From Phytophthora quininea (Eukaryota > Oomycota > Peronosporomycetes > Peronosporales > Peronosporaceae): a stretch of DNA of 64,000 bases. Location: the NCBI GenBank assembly GCA_011947345.1, contig JAAVTG010000551.1, forward strand, positions 248,001 through 312,000. Reading direction: 5' to 3'. A model generated the notes under the pieces. That model worked only from the letters and a program-made list of their open reading frames with translations, had not been told where the DNA came from and ran no database searches. The position numbers were made by a program, and so were the translations under genes. Positions 9,301 to 18,934 of this stretch are shown piece by piece; the first letter of the stretch is position 1; each line of letters starts with the position of its first letter.

Positions 9301-12300
9301 GCCATTCTCCAAGGTGCTTGGCTACAACAATTTCATCGGTTGACAGGTTGTTCCTTACAATCTGTATATCTGCATCGAAGTCGAATCGATCTCTAACTCG
9401 TGTTGAAAGCAAGCTGTCCGACAACATGGAAGCGGTAGCCTGTATTAGATTTTGCTCCACTTTCAGTGCAGACGTGTTTTGCTTCGACCAAAATTGTGAT
9501 GCCGTTAGCCAGTCATCCTTATCATCTGGCGTTAGCGAACCGGCTGTGATTGTGTCCATTACAGAACGGAAATATTCCGCTTGAGCATGGCGATCATCTT
9601 CCCAGTTACGTTTCCAACTCATTGAGTTTCCAATATCCCCAAGACCCCTTAAGCTGGCTAATGTCATCTCATCAATTTTTTGTGGATGCTGAGGGCAAAT
9701 TGAGCCCTTTGAGGCCCTTCCAATATCCAGTGAAGTATTTGATGAGTTTCTCCCAAATCGTAGTACTGCGATGTGAGCATGTCTTCAAGAAGCTGAAGTA
9801 TAGCAGTTTGTAACGAAACTTGCTTGTGTGCGCTCTCGAGTTTAGTACGCGCAAGATTACACAAACATTCCAAGTGATCCACAACGCTCCGGAACACCAC
9901 GAAATTCTTCGTACACCGTTCTTTGAGCAAGCTGAGCAGTTCTGTCGTAACCAGTACAAGGTAAGTGTCGTTATCTGCGTCTTTATTGCCTCCAATCGAT
10001 TCGTTGTGCTGCGCCCAGACGGGTGAGAACAATGGATGTAATTTGCTCTCCTTTTCGCCCTCTTTGTCAGCACGAGGGCCGAACTCCTGAAGCACTTGGT
10101 CTAGCGTTGGGTTTTTGGTGGGATCTTCATGACACAGTCTAGTAAGTACATTCCATATTTCATCCAATACACCCTCTGCGTGCTGCAGCGTTCCGTCGTC
10201 ACGAAGAGCACCACAGCTATCCCCTCTTTATCTTTGTAGTTGTGGTTAGTAACCTCTCGAACGAGGTCAAATATGATCGTCAGGTCGATGATAATCAAGT
10301 CTTTAAATTCAGAATTTGAATCTTTGTACCACAAAATGTCACCAAGCTCATGAAGCACCGCAAGAACTTCCCTGCATACTGCTGCGTCGAGATCTGGAAT
10401 TGAAGTCATTAAGATCTTGCATAGCTCGTTGACTGGCACGACCCCTTTCTCGATGCGTTGTTGAGCATTGACACCAGCAGATGTGGGACGCAGCTTGACG
10501 ATATGCTCGAGGACCTTCGAGTAGGTGGTCGTCATCGGGAAACCGCCAGACATTTTCCGTTCATTTACCACTGCTTGCTTAATACATGCTCGAGCTTGCT
10601 GGATAGCCTCATCTGTCTTCATACTAGTTATTTCCATGCCGTCATCGAATGCCGCCTTCAGACAAGTTTGTACCTCGGCTGACAGCTGCATGTCGTTGTC
10701 ATCTGTAAATTTGGCGAGACGAGTGTTCACGTCAACTTGAACTGCGTGCAATTCATGCTCTTCAACCAGGTCGGCTTTCGTACCAATCACTTTGAAATCA
10801 GCTTCAGGTTGGTGGAGCAGGATCTGTCGCACCCACCGAAGAATGTTCTCCTCGAAAAAGCGTTGTTTTAATTTCTCGCACTCTCCTGTTGTACGGGACT
10901 CCGCCTCCTCCAACTTCTTTGTATACACGTATAAATCCACACACAACAGGTACAGCGAGTACTTCGAGAAGAACAGTGCGTGAGCAACAAGGTAGATGTC
11001 TTGGCCAGCGAAGTCCCAAAATGTGATATTGTGTCGCTTCGCTGGAACCCCTCTCCAGCACTCTCTGTGATAAACGACATCGATGTCAAGTCGATACCGA
11101 TTGTGCGATCATCTTTGGCTGCTAGTGATCGAGTGTTCTTCGTAATCGACTGAACCAAGTTCGTCTTCCCGGACGTGCTTGGTCCAACGACACAAACTTT
11201 GCGTCGAAAGACGAGTTCACCTGTTGCGGTTGTCTCCAAATCTTCCAAATAAGTTTTCACTGCGCCTTCGCCACCTTTGATCACTTCGGGTGGGATTTCT
11301 GTCTGAGGTTTGTCTCCTTTATGACATTCATACCAGTACAGTGTGCAAGCGTGAAGTCCCAACTGTTCGTTATCCAGTGACGACCTCCTCATTAGTGGCA
11401 TCGGCTTCGATCCTTTGTCGCACAGAATGCGAGCAATGCCAATTTGCTTTTCCAGAGTCGCATCGTTTTCTTCAAGCATATAACCAAGCGGAGTGCGGCC
11501 ATCCTGCACATGCAAACATGAATTATTGTCAACTGAGACTGTGATAGCTTTCGATTCTGACAGAAGCGGGACGTACGAAGTCTGTACTATCAACATCAGC
11601 ACCAGCCAATACTAACAGTGACACCACCCCTGAGTAGCCAAATCGTGAAGCAAAATGCAAGGCCGTGCAGCCATCCTGCTTTGCCCAGCAGTCAACGCAT
11701 CACCAAAACGAAACGGTTGACCACAACAGAATTGACAACATCTACCTTTGCCACAGCCTTGACATCAGCCTCACGACTCAGTAGTAATGATACTATTTTG
11801 AAGTGGCCTCCTTCTGACGCATCATGTAATGCAGTCTTGCCATCCTGCAGAAATCACCAATCAATGTTCCATCATATCAGTTCACCTACAGCACACCGTA
11901 CACCATAACACCTACCCCATCAACAGCCTTGACATCGGCGCCACGATCCAGTAGTAGCGACACCACCTCGGGGTGGCCCCGTATGAAGCATAATGCAATG
12001 CAGTCCCGCCATACTGTAGAAGCCACCAATCAAGACGTCGTCACGAGATCTCACCAACACACAGCTCACACAGCACGACACTTTCAACAATATCTACCTC
12101 GTCAACAGCCATGGCATCTGCGCCACGATCAAGAAGTAATGATACCACCTCGGTGTGACCTTCTTCAGCCGCATAATGCAATGCCGTCCAGTCATCCTGC
12201 AAAAATCACCAGCCAAGACGCCATCACCACACCTCAGCATCAACACATCGTTCGAACAACCATACACATTCTCCACCACGAACGTTTCAACAACACCTAC

Positions 12301-12862
12301 CTCATCAACAACCTTGACATCGGCGCCATGAGTCAGTAGTAATGATACCACCTTAAACTGGCCTTCTTTAGACGCATAGTGCAATGGGGTAGGCCCTTCC
12401 TGGTTTTCATGAACCCGCCACAAATACATGTCGGCCACAACAACTCCAAACAGAGATGTTCTCAACGCACCATACCTCATTGATCGCATTCACATTTGCA
12501 CCACCAGCGATACATTTCGTGACCTTCTCAACTGTTTCTGCATCGAACGCATGCCACATCGTCTCCACTTCCCCTGTCCACTCCCCAGTTAAACACACAA
12601 CTTCTTCCATACATCTTTAGTTTCGACTTACCAGCAGAGCGTCTGCAATGTTGTAGTTATTAAGACGACCCACAAGCGTACGTAAAGTATCCCATGGGAA
12701 TCGCTGCCATTCACATAATTTTATAAACAACAACCATTCCATAGAGAAAATCCGTGCACATACTTCGTATTGCGAGAGTCCCCGCTCTTCCAGCCACTGC
12801 TTCTTCTTCTCTATGCATCGCTTGTAGACTGCAATCAGAGCGTCCTCCTCTCCGTCGCCGTC
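6360..12862 (-). CDS. Ankyrin-Roc-COR-triple kinase (ROCO/TKL) protein
   Basis: One long minus-strand gene. Order from the N-terminus: exon 12633-12862; first half-ankyrin exon (starting at 12476); five single-repeat ankyrin exons; Roc GTPase; COR; two pseudokinase domains; one kinase with catalytic motifs; stop at 6360. ROCO proteins are large signalling GTPase-kinases (LRRK2, Dictyostelium GbpC/Roco4). The reading frame changes at about 7896, 8070, 8515, 8753, 9674, 10226 and 11050. Most are one-base losses in or beside homopolymers, and domain homology runs straight across each one. I therefore treat it as one gene with sequence errors, though partial decay of the middle kinases is possible. 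Possible further 5' exons lie up to 14478. The only stretch open over its full length is the last 549 codons (6360-8009). Confidence 0.75.
6480..7290 (-). other. Kinase domain 3 of the ROCO gene (catalytic motifs kept)
   Basis: Contains the Gly-rich loop DRGGYGSVYYGTWLG, the VAIKYM lysine, HADLKGDN (HRD changed to HAD, with Asp, Lys and Asn kept), TDFGLS and WTAPE. This is a TKL-type kinase and the only one of the three with the ATP-lysine, DFG and APE all present. The short C-terminal tail ends in EYMPAA. Confidence 0.85.
7640..8480 (-). other. Kinase-like domain 2 of the ROCO gene (pseudokinase)
   Basis: Shows GTWLDAVVII, HPNVLHLFGA, HGIVHNDIRCENAVV and SDVYSLAMLAIEAVTG. The DFG position reads SGF and the catalytic loop reads HNDIRCEN (Lys changed to Arg), so it is predicted inactive. 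The frame is broken near 8070 and 7896. Confidence 0.75.
8640..9440 (-). other. Kinase-like domain 1 of the ROCO gene (pseudokinase)
   Basis: Shows LGEWLDAPVSTYLG without a Gly loop or the ATP lysine, then HPHIMNLLGC, IIHTDIRCRNILV, IGG in place of DFG, and SDVYSFGMTVLEAVTG. The C-lobe continues in another frame after about 8753. Predicted inactive. The WLDAPV/WLGSPVAI element shared by all three domains suggests they arose by internal duplication. Confidence 0.75.
10080..11210 (-). other. Roc GTPase and COR domains
   Basis: The P-loop GPSTSGKT follows a CVV strand. The DxxG-type motif reads WDFAGQD (about 11000-11020) and the NKxD-type motif reads TKAD (near 10770). The COR-like region follows, with LGDILWYKD and, after a frame change at about 10226, LRDDGTLQHAEGVLDEIW. 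The one-base shift near 11050 sits in a GGGG run between switch I and DFAGQ. Confidence 0.75.
11577..12399 (-). other. Five ankyrin repeats, one repeat per exon
   Basis: Exons 12301-12399, 12098-12196, 11916-12013, 11746-11844 and 11577-11675 each encode one 33-residue ankyrin repeat with TALHYA- or TPLHYA-like starts and VVSLLL cores. Four are exactly 99 bp; the third is 98 bp, with a base missing in a GGGG run. Every intron begins GTAG or GTAC and every exon starts at the same point of the repeat. A half repeat (12476-12610) and a degenerate repeat (up to 11503) flank the set. Confidence 0.85.
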
Positions 12863-14178
12863 CTATAAACACATCAACACCACACTCTGTCACCACCGCC
12901 ACCACACCATTACCTCCCTGTTTGCTCGTACATTGCCCCCATGGGTGCAATTCCAGACTGACTCTCGATGGAAATTCCGGGTGGCGATCGTGTGTGGCAC
13001 ATCAGATCAGTCAGTTATGGCTACATCTGGACGAGCGGCGGCGTTGGTGTCTCCAGTCGACGGACTGCTGACGCTGCAGGTCTCCATCACCAAAAAGACC
13101 GTCCAAGTGGTGGCGGTGCAAAAGGAGGCAGTGCAGCGGGTGGTGAATGAAAGGGTCGGGGGTGGTGGTGGTCATGGACCAAGTGGTGGCGATGACGGGG
13201 CCGAATTTGGTCATTGCGTCGACTGCAGCGGTGATGGTAGAGTACAGGAGACCTCGTCGTGTTCACGAACTCCGTCAGCAATGCAGACAGTTTGGTAGTG
13301 GCGGGGAAGGCTCCAGGTGGCGCGATTGAGTTGGGAGTCGCCCTCTGCAGCGGCGCAGTTGATGGTGCAGCAAGCTTGTTCGGATGCAGTTTCTGTCAAT
13401 AAGCCAAGGCTTCGTTGGAGAGCTCTGGTCAAATCGATATCGGCGAGATGCGGTGTGATGACGTGGTTGTGGAGTTAATGGGCAATGGAGATTGCGGTGC
13501 TGCAAGCTGTCGACTCTTTGTCTGGAACTGCGTACTGCAGTGGCAGCTTGAAATACAGTGGCGAGGCACCTCAACAATTGCTTAAAGCACCTCAAGTTGA
13601 CAGCGAGTACTTTTCTGTTTAATTAGTGGCTCCGTCAAGCGAGAGAGAAGCAATGTCGGCGTCTGCTTGAAGTGTATAAAAAAACTTGTAAAATGGCCTT
13701 GAACATGCACATACCAACACCGCCATGTAGCTTGAGGGGTGTGAGCGTCCTCATTAATATTAGTCCACACTTCCAGCTGCTGGAAAAACCCAACGTCGGA
13801 GTCGTCGATGTTTCTCCTGCATGCCACGAATCCGAGCGACGATCGTCTCACTCGTCGCTAGGCGCACTAACAGAGCGGTACGGCGCATGAGCTTGACGAA
13901 GACCACCACCACATCAATGAAGATCTTCTTGCTTTTGTCCTTGTCTTCCAGATCCTTCACGGGGTCATGCGGAGTCGTTCGGGCAGGCGGCGACAGAGCT
14001 TTTCGCACTTGGGCATGTGACTGCATCTCGGGTTTAGGTCAGCGAGCGTCTTCCAACAGGATGGAGCTCCTTGCAGAGGATCGACCGAGAATGAACTTTT
14101 GGGGCGTAGTTGTGGCCGTTACCCGAGCACCAGCGGAGTGATCTTGCTTGCCTCTTTCATCACTCTCTCTCCACTGAG
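12863..14178. other. Possible 5' exons of the ROCO gene, not resolved
   Basis: Minus-strand pieces look protein-like in places: a helical stretch with VVVVFVKLMRR and ATSETIVARIRGMQE near 13830-13930, then DDSDVGFFQQLEVW after a one-base shift near 13815, and ALQRSLGLLTETAS near 13400. They could be N-terminal exons of the ROCO gene. Splice sites could not be settled and plus-strand frames are also open. Confidence 0.35.
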
Positions 14179-14478
14179 TCATCTCTGAGGTGTCACCGTT
14201 GTTCCAGTCTCTCTCAGTCTTTTGAAGTTTTGCAGCGTGGCCTCATTACTGTCCAGCTCGGAGAGCAGCGCCACGATGACGTCGACAAGCTTGCACTTCG
14301 AAAGGTCCTGGCCCTCCAGGGAAACAACTCGCGGGTGCAGGAACTCGAGCCGATCGACTAAGCGCTTGAGCATGTGGGCGATCTCGGGCATGCGCTTGAA
14401 ACGAATTGGCATACCTGCCAGCGTTCTGAGATTGCTTGGGTAGCCGCGTAGCGCTTGGGTCGGGAAGGTGTCGGCCAT
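14179..14478 (-). CDS. Helical N-terminal exon, perhaps the start of the ROCO gene
   Basis: A 99-residue frame from ATG 14478 (MADTFPTQALRGYPSN). It is predicted to be strongly helical: EIAHMLKRLVDRLEFL, then VDVIVALLSELDSNEATLQN. This resembles helical-bundle N-terminal regions found on oomycete TKL kinases. It lies on the same strand as, and about 1.3 kb upstream of, the last sure ROCO exon, so it may encode that protein's N-terminus. The link is inference; it could equally be an independent small gene. The end of the exon is uncertain because no clean donor was fixed before the stop at 14179. Confidence 0.4.
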   Translation of the reverse strand: MADTFPTQALRGYPSNLRTLAGMPIRFKRMPEIAHMLKRLVDRLEFLHPRVVSLEGQDLSKCKLVDVIVALLSELDSNEATLQNFKRLRETGTTVTPQR

Positions 14479-15763
14479 GACTTGGGCTTGGAACTTGTGG
14501 GCTCGTTGGAATCTTTGGACTGAGTGGTAGTATCGTTTGCACTTGGTTTAATGTTGATGGGTACAGGACGGCGTTCTTTGGCGTGTTATCGGCCTCAGTG
14601 AAGACGTCGGCGCGTTCTTGCTTACATCAGGAATGATCAAGCAGCGGTGCAGGGGTTTCTGCAAGAATGCCGAGTGCTAGTATGCAGAAGACTACACAAA
14701 CAAATTATGAATACGTGTACACAATCTTGTCAAGAGAGACTCGCACCCGTCGTCGCCGTTTCAACGTCTGCGTGCACACAGCACGACTGCATTTGTCGTC
14801 GGAACTGGCAGCGGCGGCCAGCCTTTCGTGCGTTATCACGAATTCACATCACCCAGCGCTCTCACGCGTAACAGTTCAATCACCGCTATTCTTCTGATAC
14901 CATATTCGTTTACATACGAAAAAGTTCGCTAAAACCTTGCTGCTGTCCAACTTCGTGTTGAAAAAGTAGCCAAAGGCGAGGCAAAAGAGCTTCAAAACAA
15001 CTCGGGAGCGTCACGGTCCGCATCCTACGACGCAGCCGTCTAGCACTCCCAGATTTGTGGTCAGCGACTTCCCACCGCACAGACATTAACCCGCGCGACT
15101 TCGGCGAAGTTCCTTCGTAGTAACGAGCCCACTCATCTTCGGCGACCAGCAGGAGCTTAGGCTACCACCTCGCAGATCTCTTGACTTCGCGCCGTTGTTT
15201 GCTGGCTCGCTAGCAGCGTTTCTTTGCTCGTAAGCTGTTCTCCAGAAAGGTCCTTGCTAGTGGCGAAGGTCGATACTGTTCCTACTCAAACGAAAAAACT
15301 TCACGGATGGATCGGTAGTCTAAGAATGCCTCCTTGTCAGTGAACGCATACACGAAAGTCGAGAGCGACAGGCAACAGGCAACAGGCAACAGGCAACAGG
15401 CATAGTATAGCAAGAAGAGTTTGGTGCGTTTGGCTGCGTCTTTGATCGCGCCAGTCGAAAATCGCTTCGTCCCCGTAAGCAGAGCACCCCACACAGGACG
15501 CAGCGCGCGTTGCCGTCTAGTGTTTACCGTTTCAACGGCTGGGCCGACACCCAACGCGTTGCAGTAAATTCGCTGCGATTCACTGAACAAACGCGGCGTT
15601 CGATAAATATGTCGGTTCAGCACCTGAGTCGGTCCGCTAGAGCTCGTGTTCGTCCTGGTGATCCAGAGGAGGCGTGCGCGACTGCTGCAATCATCACGAG
15701 GTTTCTGCCGATGTGCAGTGCGCTTTTGCTGTCGTCGAGTCACCTCACCCGAAAACCTGAACC
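14479..15763. other. Intergenic region between divergent ROCO and HTH-UPRT genes
   Basis: No supported gene. Probably holds both upstream regions. Contains the CAGGCAA microsatellite at 15369-15402. Confidence 0.5.
15369..15402. repeat. CAGGCAA microsatellite
   Basis: Four exact copies of the 7-mer CAGGCAA followed by a partial CAGGCA. Confidence 0.95.
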
Positions 15764-17170
15764 ATGCAGAACCGAGACGACTTGCTCCCTTCTTGGCACG
15801 GAGCGGACCACCCCCAAGAATGGCAAGGCGAAATGAAATCGCACGGCCCTCAACCTCCGACCACCGCAACGAGGACCGCCGAACCGGTGGCGCAAGCATC
15901 GCTCACAGCCGCAAGTCGATCCGCCCAGAAGAAGCCTCGGAAGCGAGCGCACTATCTGCGGCACTCGCAACGATGTGCTATCATCAACCGAATCATCGCC
16001 GGCGAGCAGCAAGCCGCTCTGGCCAGGGAGTTCAAGGTGACTCGAGCGGCCATCAGTCACATCTTCAAGAACCGCGAGGAGATTCTCGCCCGGGTGGTCG
16101 AAGACGAATCGTACGTAGTACTTTGCCATTGCAGTGGTGGTTGAAAATGGTGACTAAAACTTGTGGTGATGCCAACCAGGGAGGAAGAGGAGGAGGATGA
16201 CTCAACGGAGATGGCCACTGTGTCCGCCGTGACGGAGATTTCCGACAACGCGGTGCTGCTGCTGCTCACAACGCTGCGGGACGCCCAGACCAACGCCGTC
16301 TCCTTCAACCGAGCGGCCACACGCCTCATCACGTATGGTCTTCTCCTTCTACTCACCACTCTTTGCCAACTAACTTTTGATTGGTCAAACTGTAGGTTCC
16401 TACTAGAAGAATCGTTGGCGCTGCTTGGCACCCGAGCGGTTGAACGAACGGGAGTGGGTGGAGAGCAGTTCACCGGTTTAGAGCGAGAGCAGGAATTCTG
16501 TGGCATCGCTCTCAATGACGAAGCTCTGCCGTTTGCTGTGCGCTTCAGTCAGATGGAGAACGAGTCGCCTGTCGGTAAGACCGATTGGGAGTTTGATGAG
16601 GAAACGAAAGCGTTGTCTGACACCAGCCCGTTCTGTAGGCACCATCAAAGCCGAAGAAACGTTCGACGACTTCGGAAACTCGATCCACTCCCGCATCACC
16701 CACATGGACCTCCCCGCCAGCATCGTCGACTACAAAGTCTTGCTCTTCACATTTGTGTGCGGAGACAACGGAGGAGAGAGCAAAGCTGTCGCGGTGGGGA
16801 CTGCTCAGTATTCTTGTGATAGCTTCTAGCCTTTTTGACTTTTCTATTCGTGACAGGCTCTGCGTTCGATAGGTGTCGAAGAGAAAGATATCGCGATGGT
16901 AGCAATCCTGAGCTCGGCACGCAGCCTCGACATGATGACGAACCAGTTCCCACGTACGGTTGATGCTATATTTTAGATTGTAGACTTGAGTTGTTCTTCT
17001 GAACTGTACTATTGACGATTGTAGAAATGCGCGTCGTCACAGCTATCATTGAAGACCAAGTGACTGCGAGTCCATACGCAGTGTTCGCCGGTCTTCCTGC
17101 GTTTGTCGCGCAGTATCTAAATGATAAACCAGCTGCCAGTGTTGGAGTTGCGAGTGCCGAGGGTGCGTGA
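15764..17170 (+). CDS. Helix-turn-helix / uracil-phosphoribosyltransferase-like fusion protein
   Basis: Six exons: 15764-16110, 16180-16332, 16396-16574, 16639-16793, 16857-16953 and 17025-17170. All introns are GT-AG and 57-71 bp, and the phases match, giving 358 residues. Residues ~63-111 form a Psq/CENP-B-type helix-turn-helix (ALAREFKVTRAAISHIFKN). After an acidic hinge, residues ~130-345 follow the UPRT order: a helix like TTLRDAQTNAVSFNRAATRL (family: MRD..T....FR...), a strand-loop VGTIKAEETFDDFGNSIHS, KVLLF..VCGDNGGESKAV at the PRPP-loop position, then GVEEKDIAMVAILSS, MRVVTAIIEDQV and AGLPAFVAQYLND (family: PGLGDFGDRYF). The PRPP loop (family DPMLATGGS) is altered, so catalysis is doubtful and a regulatory ligand-sensing role is possible. 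The gene stops two bases before the left inverted arm. Confidence 0.7.
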
Positions 17171-18296
17171 CAAGGCCGATGAACTACGAATTGTGTGCAT
17201 ACTTTTTGCTGATGCTGCAAAGTAGAGATCTATCTGAAAGGCACAAGAACAAATACACGCGAGGAACTGTGTTCATGTTTCTGCAGTCGAAGTGGCGGAT
17301 GACACGCCAGAACGAGTCTGCACTATCTGCCGAGCATGAACTATCTGCACGATAGCGTTCTCAATTAGAAATAACCGACAAGGACAACTTGTTCTTCTCC
17401 CCAGCCTCGAGTTAATTCGGCTGAAACTAGCTAACGTCAGCAAACCCAACACTTCCTACTTCTTGCTGACTTGTCCTGGGACAACATTGAAGCAAGCGTG
17501 TAAGTTTCCCGACGAAAAGCTGTTGTGAACTGTCTCGCCACGACGGCGCCGACAATGCCAGCCGCGAATTCCGTCGACTTGTCTGCTCTAGCTCCGAGTT
17601 TGCCCTTTTTGCTTCTTTTTCGTCTGTGGATATGGATGGCATCATCGCAAGGAAAATAAAAACGTTTGTATAATACTTCCTCGTGAGTTTCCCGGTGTAT
17701 TGGCAGTCCACAGTGCCACGAAACTTGAAGTTTGTTGACGTTACGATCGGGACTCGTGATGATTTGGCGCAGAGGATCTTCGGAGCACTCAAGTAAGGAC
17801 ACTAGAAGAAGACATTTCGCTGGCATGGAGTGAAGAAGTCGTGTGTGTTGTGGCAGAACCGGCAGAATTGAGAATAGTGAGAAGTGAGGACTCGAAGGAG
17901 CCCAGCAGGACTGAAAAACTACGCGTGGAGCTCTCCCGTCCGATGGCTATAGTAATGGTGATGAATAAGGATTTGTGCACGAACGCATGGTCGATTCGTA
18001 TCCTCGACAAAGCTCGTATCCACTATCGAGTTTTTGAATTGCGAGTGCCGTCCAACTTGACCACTAATTGTTTCAGCTCGCGAACGGTAAAAAGTGAAGC
18101 AAACTGTACTAAAAACTTCTTAGTTGCTGTCTGGACGACAAAGCGAAACCGTAGTTCTAGTGGACAGAAGAAGCCACAGGATCAAGTTCAAAGCTCCGTG
18201 GACATGCTCGTTCCGGCAGAAGAGAGTCACGTTGTAACGTCCAAGTTGGGCGGGAAGGAGTTCGACCTTACAAAGTCGCTTCTTCCTCACCAAGAG

Positions 18297-18462
18297 CTAG
18301 ATTGTCGCGCCCAACACCTTGCTTGGAGCTTCTTTCTTTTCGACGGTACTGCAGTTTACCCCCAGCGACGTCATGTACACGTTGTTTCGAGCTTGTAGCA
18401 CGTTGCAGAGCACATCCATCAGTTCGAGCTCGCGTTTGCCGTCCTCGAAGATCGTGGTGGGG
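18297..18462 (-). pseudogene. DGKREL-module remnant in the left arm
   Basis: Mirror copy of the remnant at 24655-24819. It contains FEDGKRELELMDVLC and VYMTSLGVNCSTVEKKE and stops at 18297-18299. Related to the fragment at 1244-1630. Function unknown. Confidence 0.45.
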
Positions 18463-18570
18463 ACACTGCCTGAGGTGGTTGGGCGTCTCGATGAAGGATC
18501 GCAAAACCCAGTTGAAGGTGTTTTTCAAGGCAGATGCATTGCTTTACAAAATCTGTTTGCTTGGTTTCCT

Positions 18571-18752
18571 TTACGCGGAGAGTGCGCCGGTGCCGTCGGG
18601 AAACGTAGGCGTACATACGATCTGGTAGTTGTGGGAGTTCGATGGCTCACCCAGCGCTCCTTCCTCTAAATGTATCAACGCATCCGTGCTGCTACCATTG
18701 CTGCTGTTGCTTGGTACTCCACTGGAGCTGCTATTGCCTGGTCGTGGGTAGT
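18571..18752 (-). pseudogene. Severed 3' end of GPCR-PIPK (left-arm copy)
   Basis: Encodes the same tail as the intact gene (PGNSSSSGVPS through FPDGTGALSA and the stop) with no upstream coding sequence. A by-product of the inverted duplication. Confidence 0.85.
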
Positions 18753-18934
18753 TGTGGGAGTTCGATACAGCACAAGAGCTGACCAACACTTGACGAACAT
18801 CTTGCGTTTCACTCAATGACAAGCGTAGCCATCTATCATGAAGAGACACAATCTCTAGTCCTTCAACCAACAAAAACGCAATTCATTCATCTGGTAGATT
18901 GCAATGACGAGTCCAGCAGCTCATTAGCTGTCGC

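Larger units (their letters stand above)
17172..18752. repeat. Left arm of a ~1.58-kb inverted duplication
   Basis: Near-identical reverse complement of 24366-25937. It begins just after the stop of the HTH-UPRT gene and ends 0.2 kb from the malate dehydrogenase stop. It carries a severed 3' end of the GPCR-PIPK gene (about 60 codons), so the right arm, attached to the whole gene, is most likely the source and this arm the copy. The arms differ by scattered substitutions and small indels. Inside are only short ORFs, including a DGKREL-type remnant and a frame ending in TIGTRDDLAQRIFGALK. Confidence 0.9.

Noticed and set aside
6360..12862. Calling the whole ROCO locus a dead pseudogene because of seven or more frame breaks
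   Set aside because: Breaks are single bases mostly at homopolymers, domain homology is continuous, and the splice sites are intact. The same error type hits essential genes in this window.
15282..15899. 205-residue minus ORF upstream of the HTH-UPRT gene
   Set aside because: Low-complexity composition, overlaps the real first exon, no domain.
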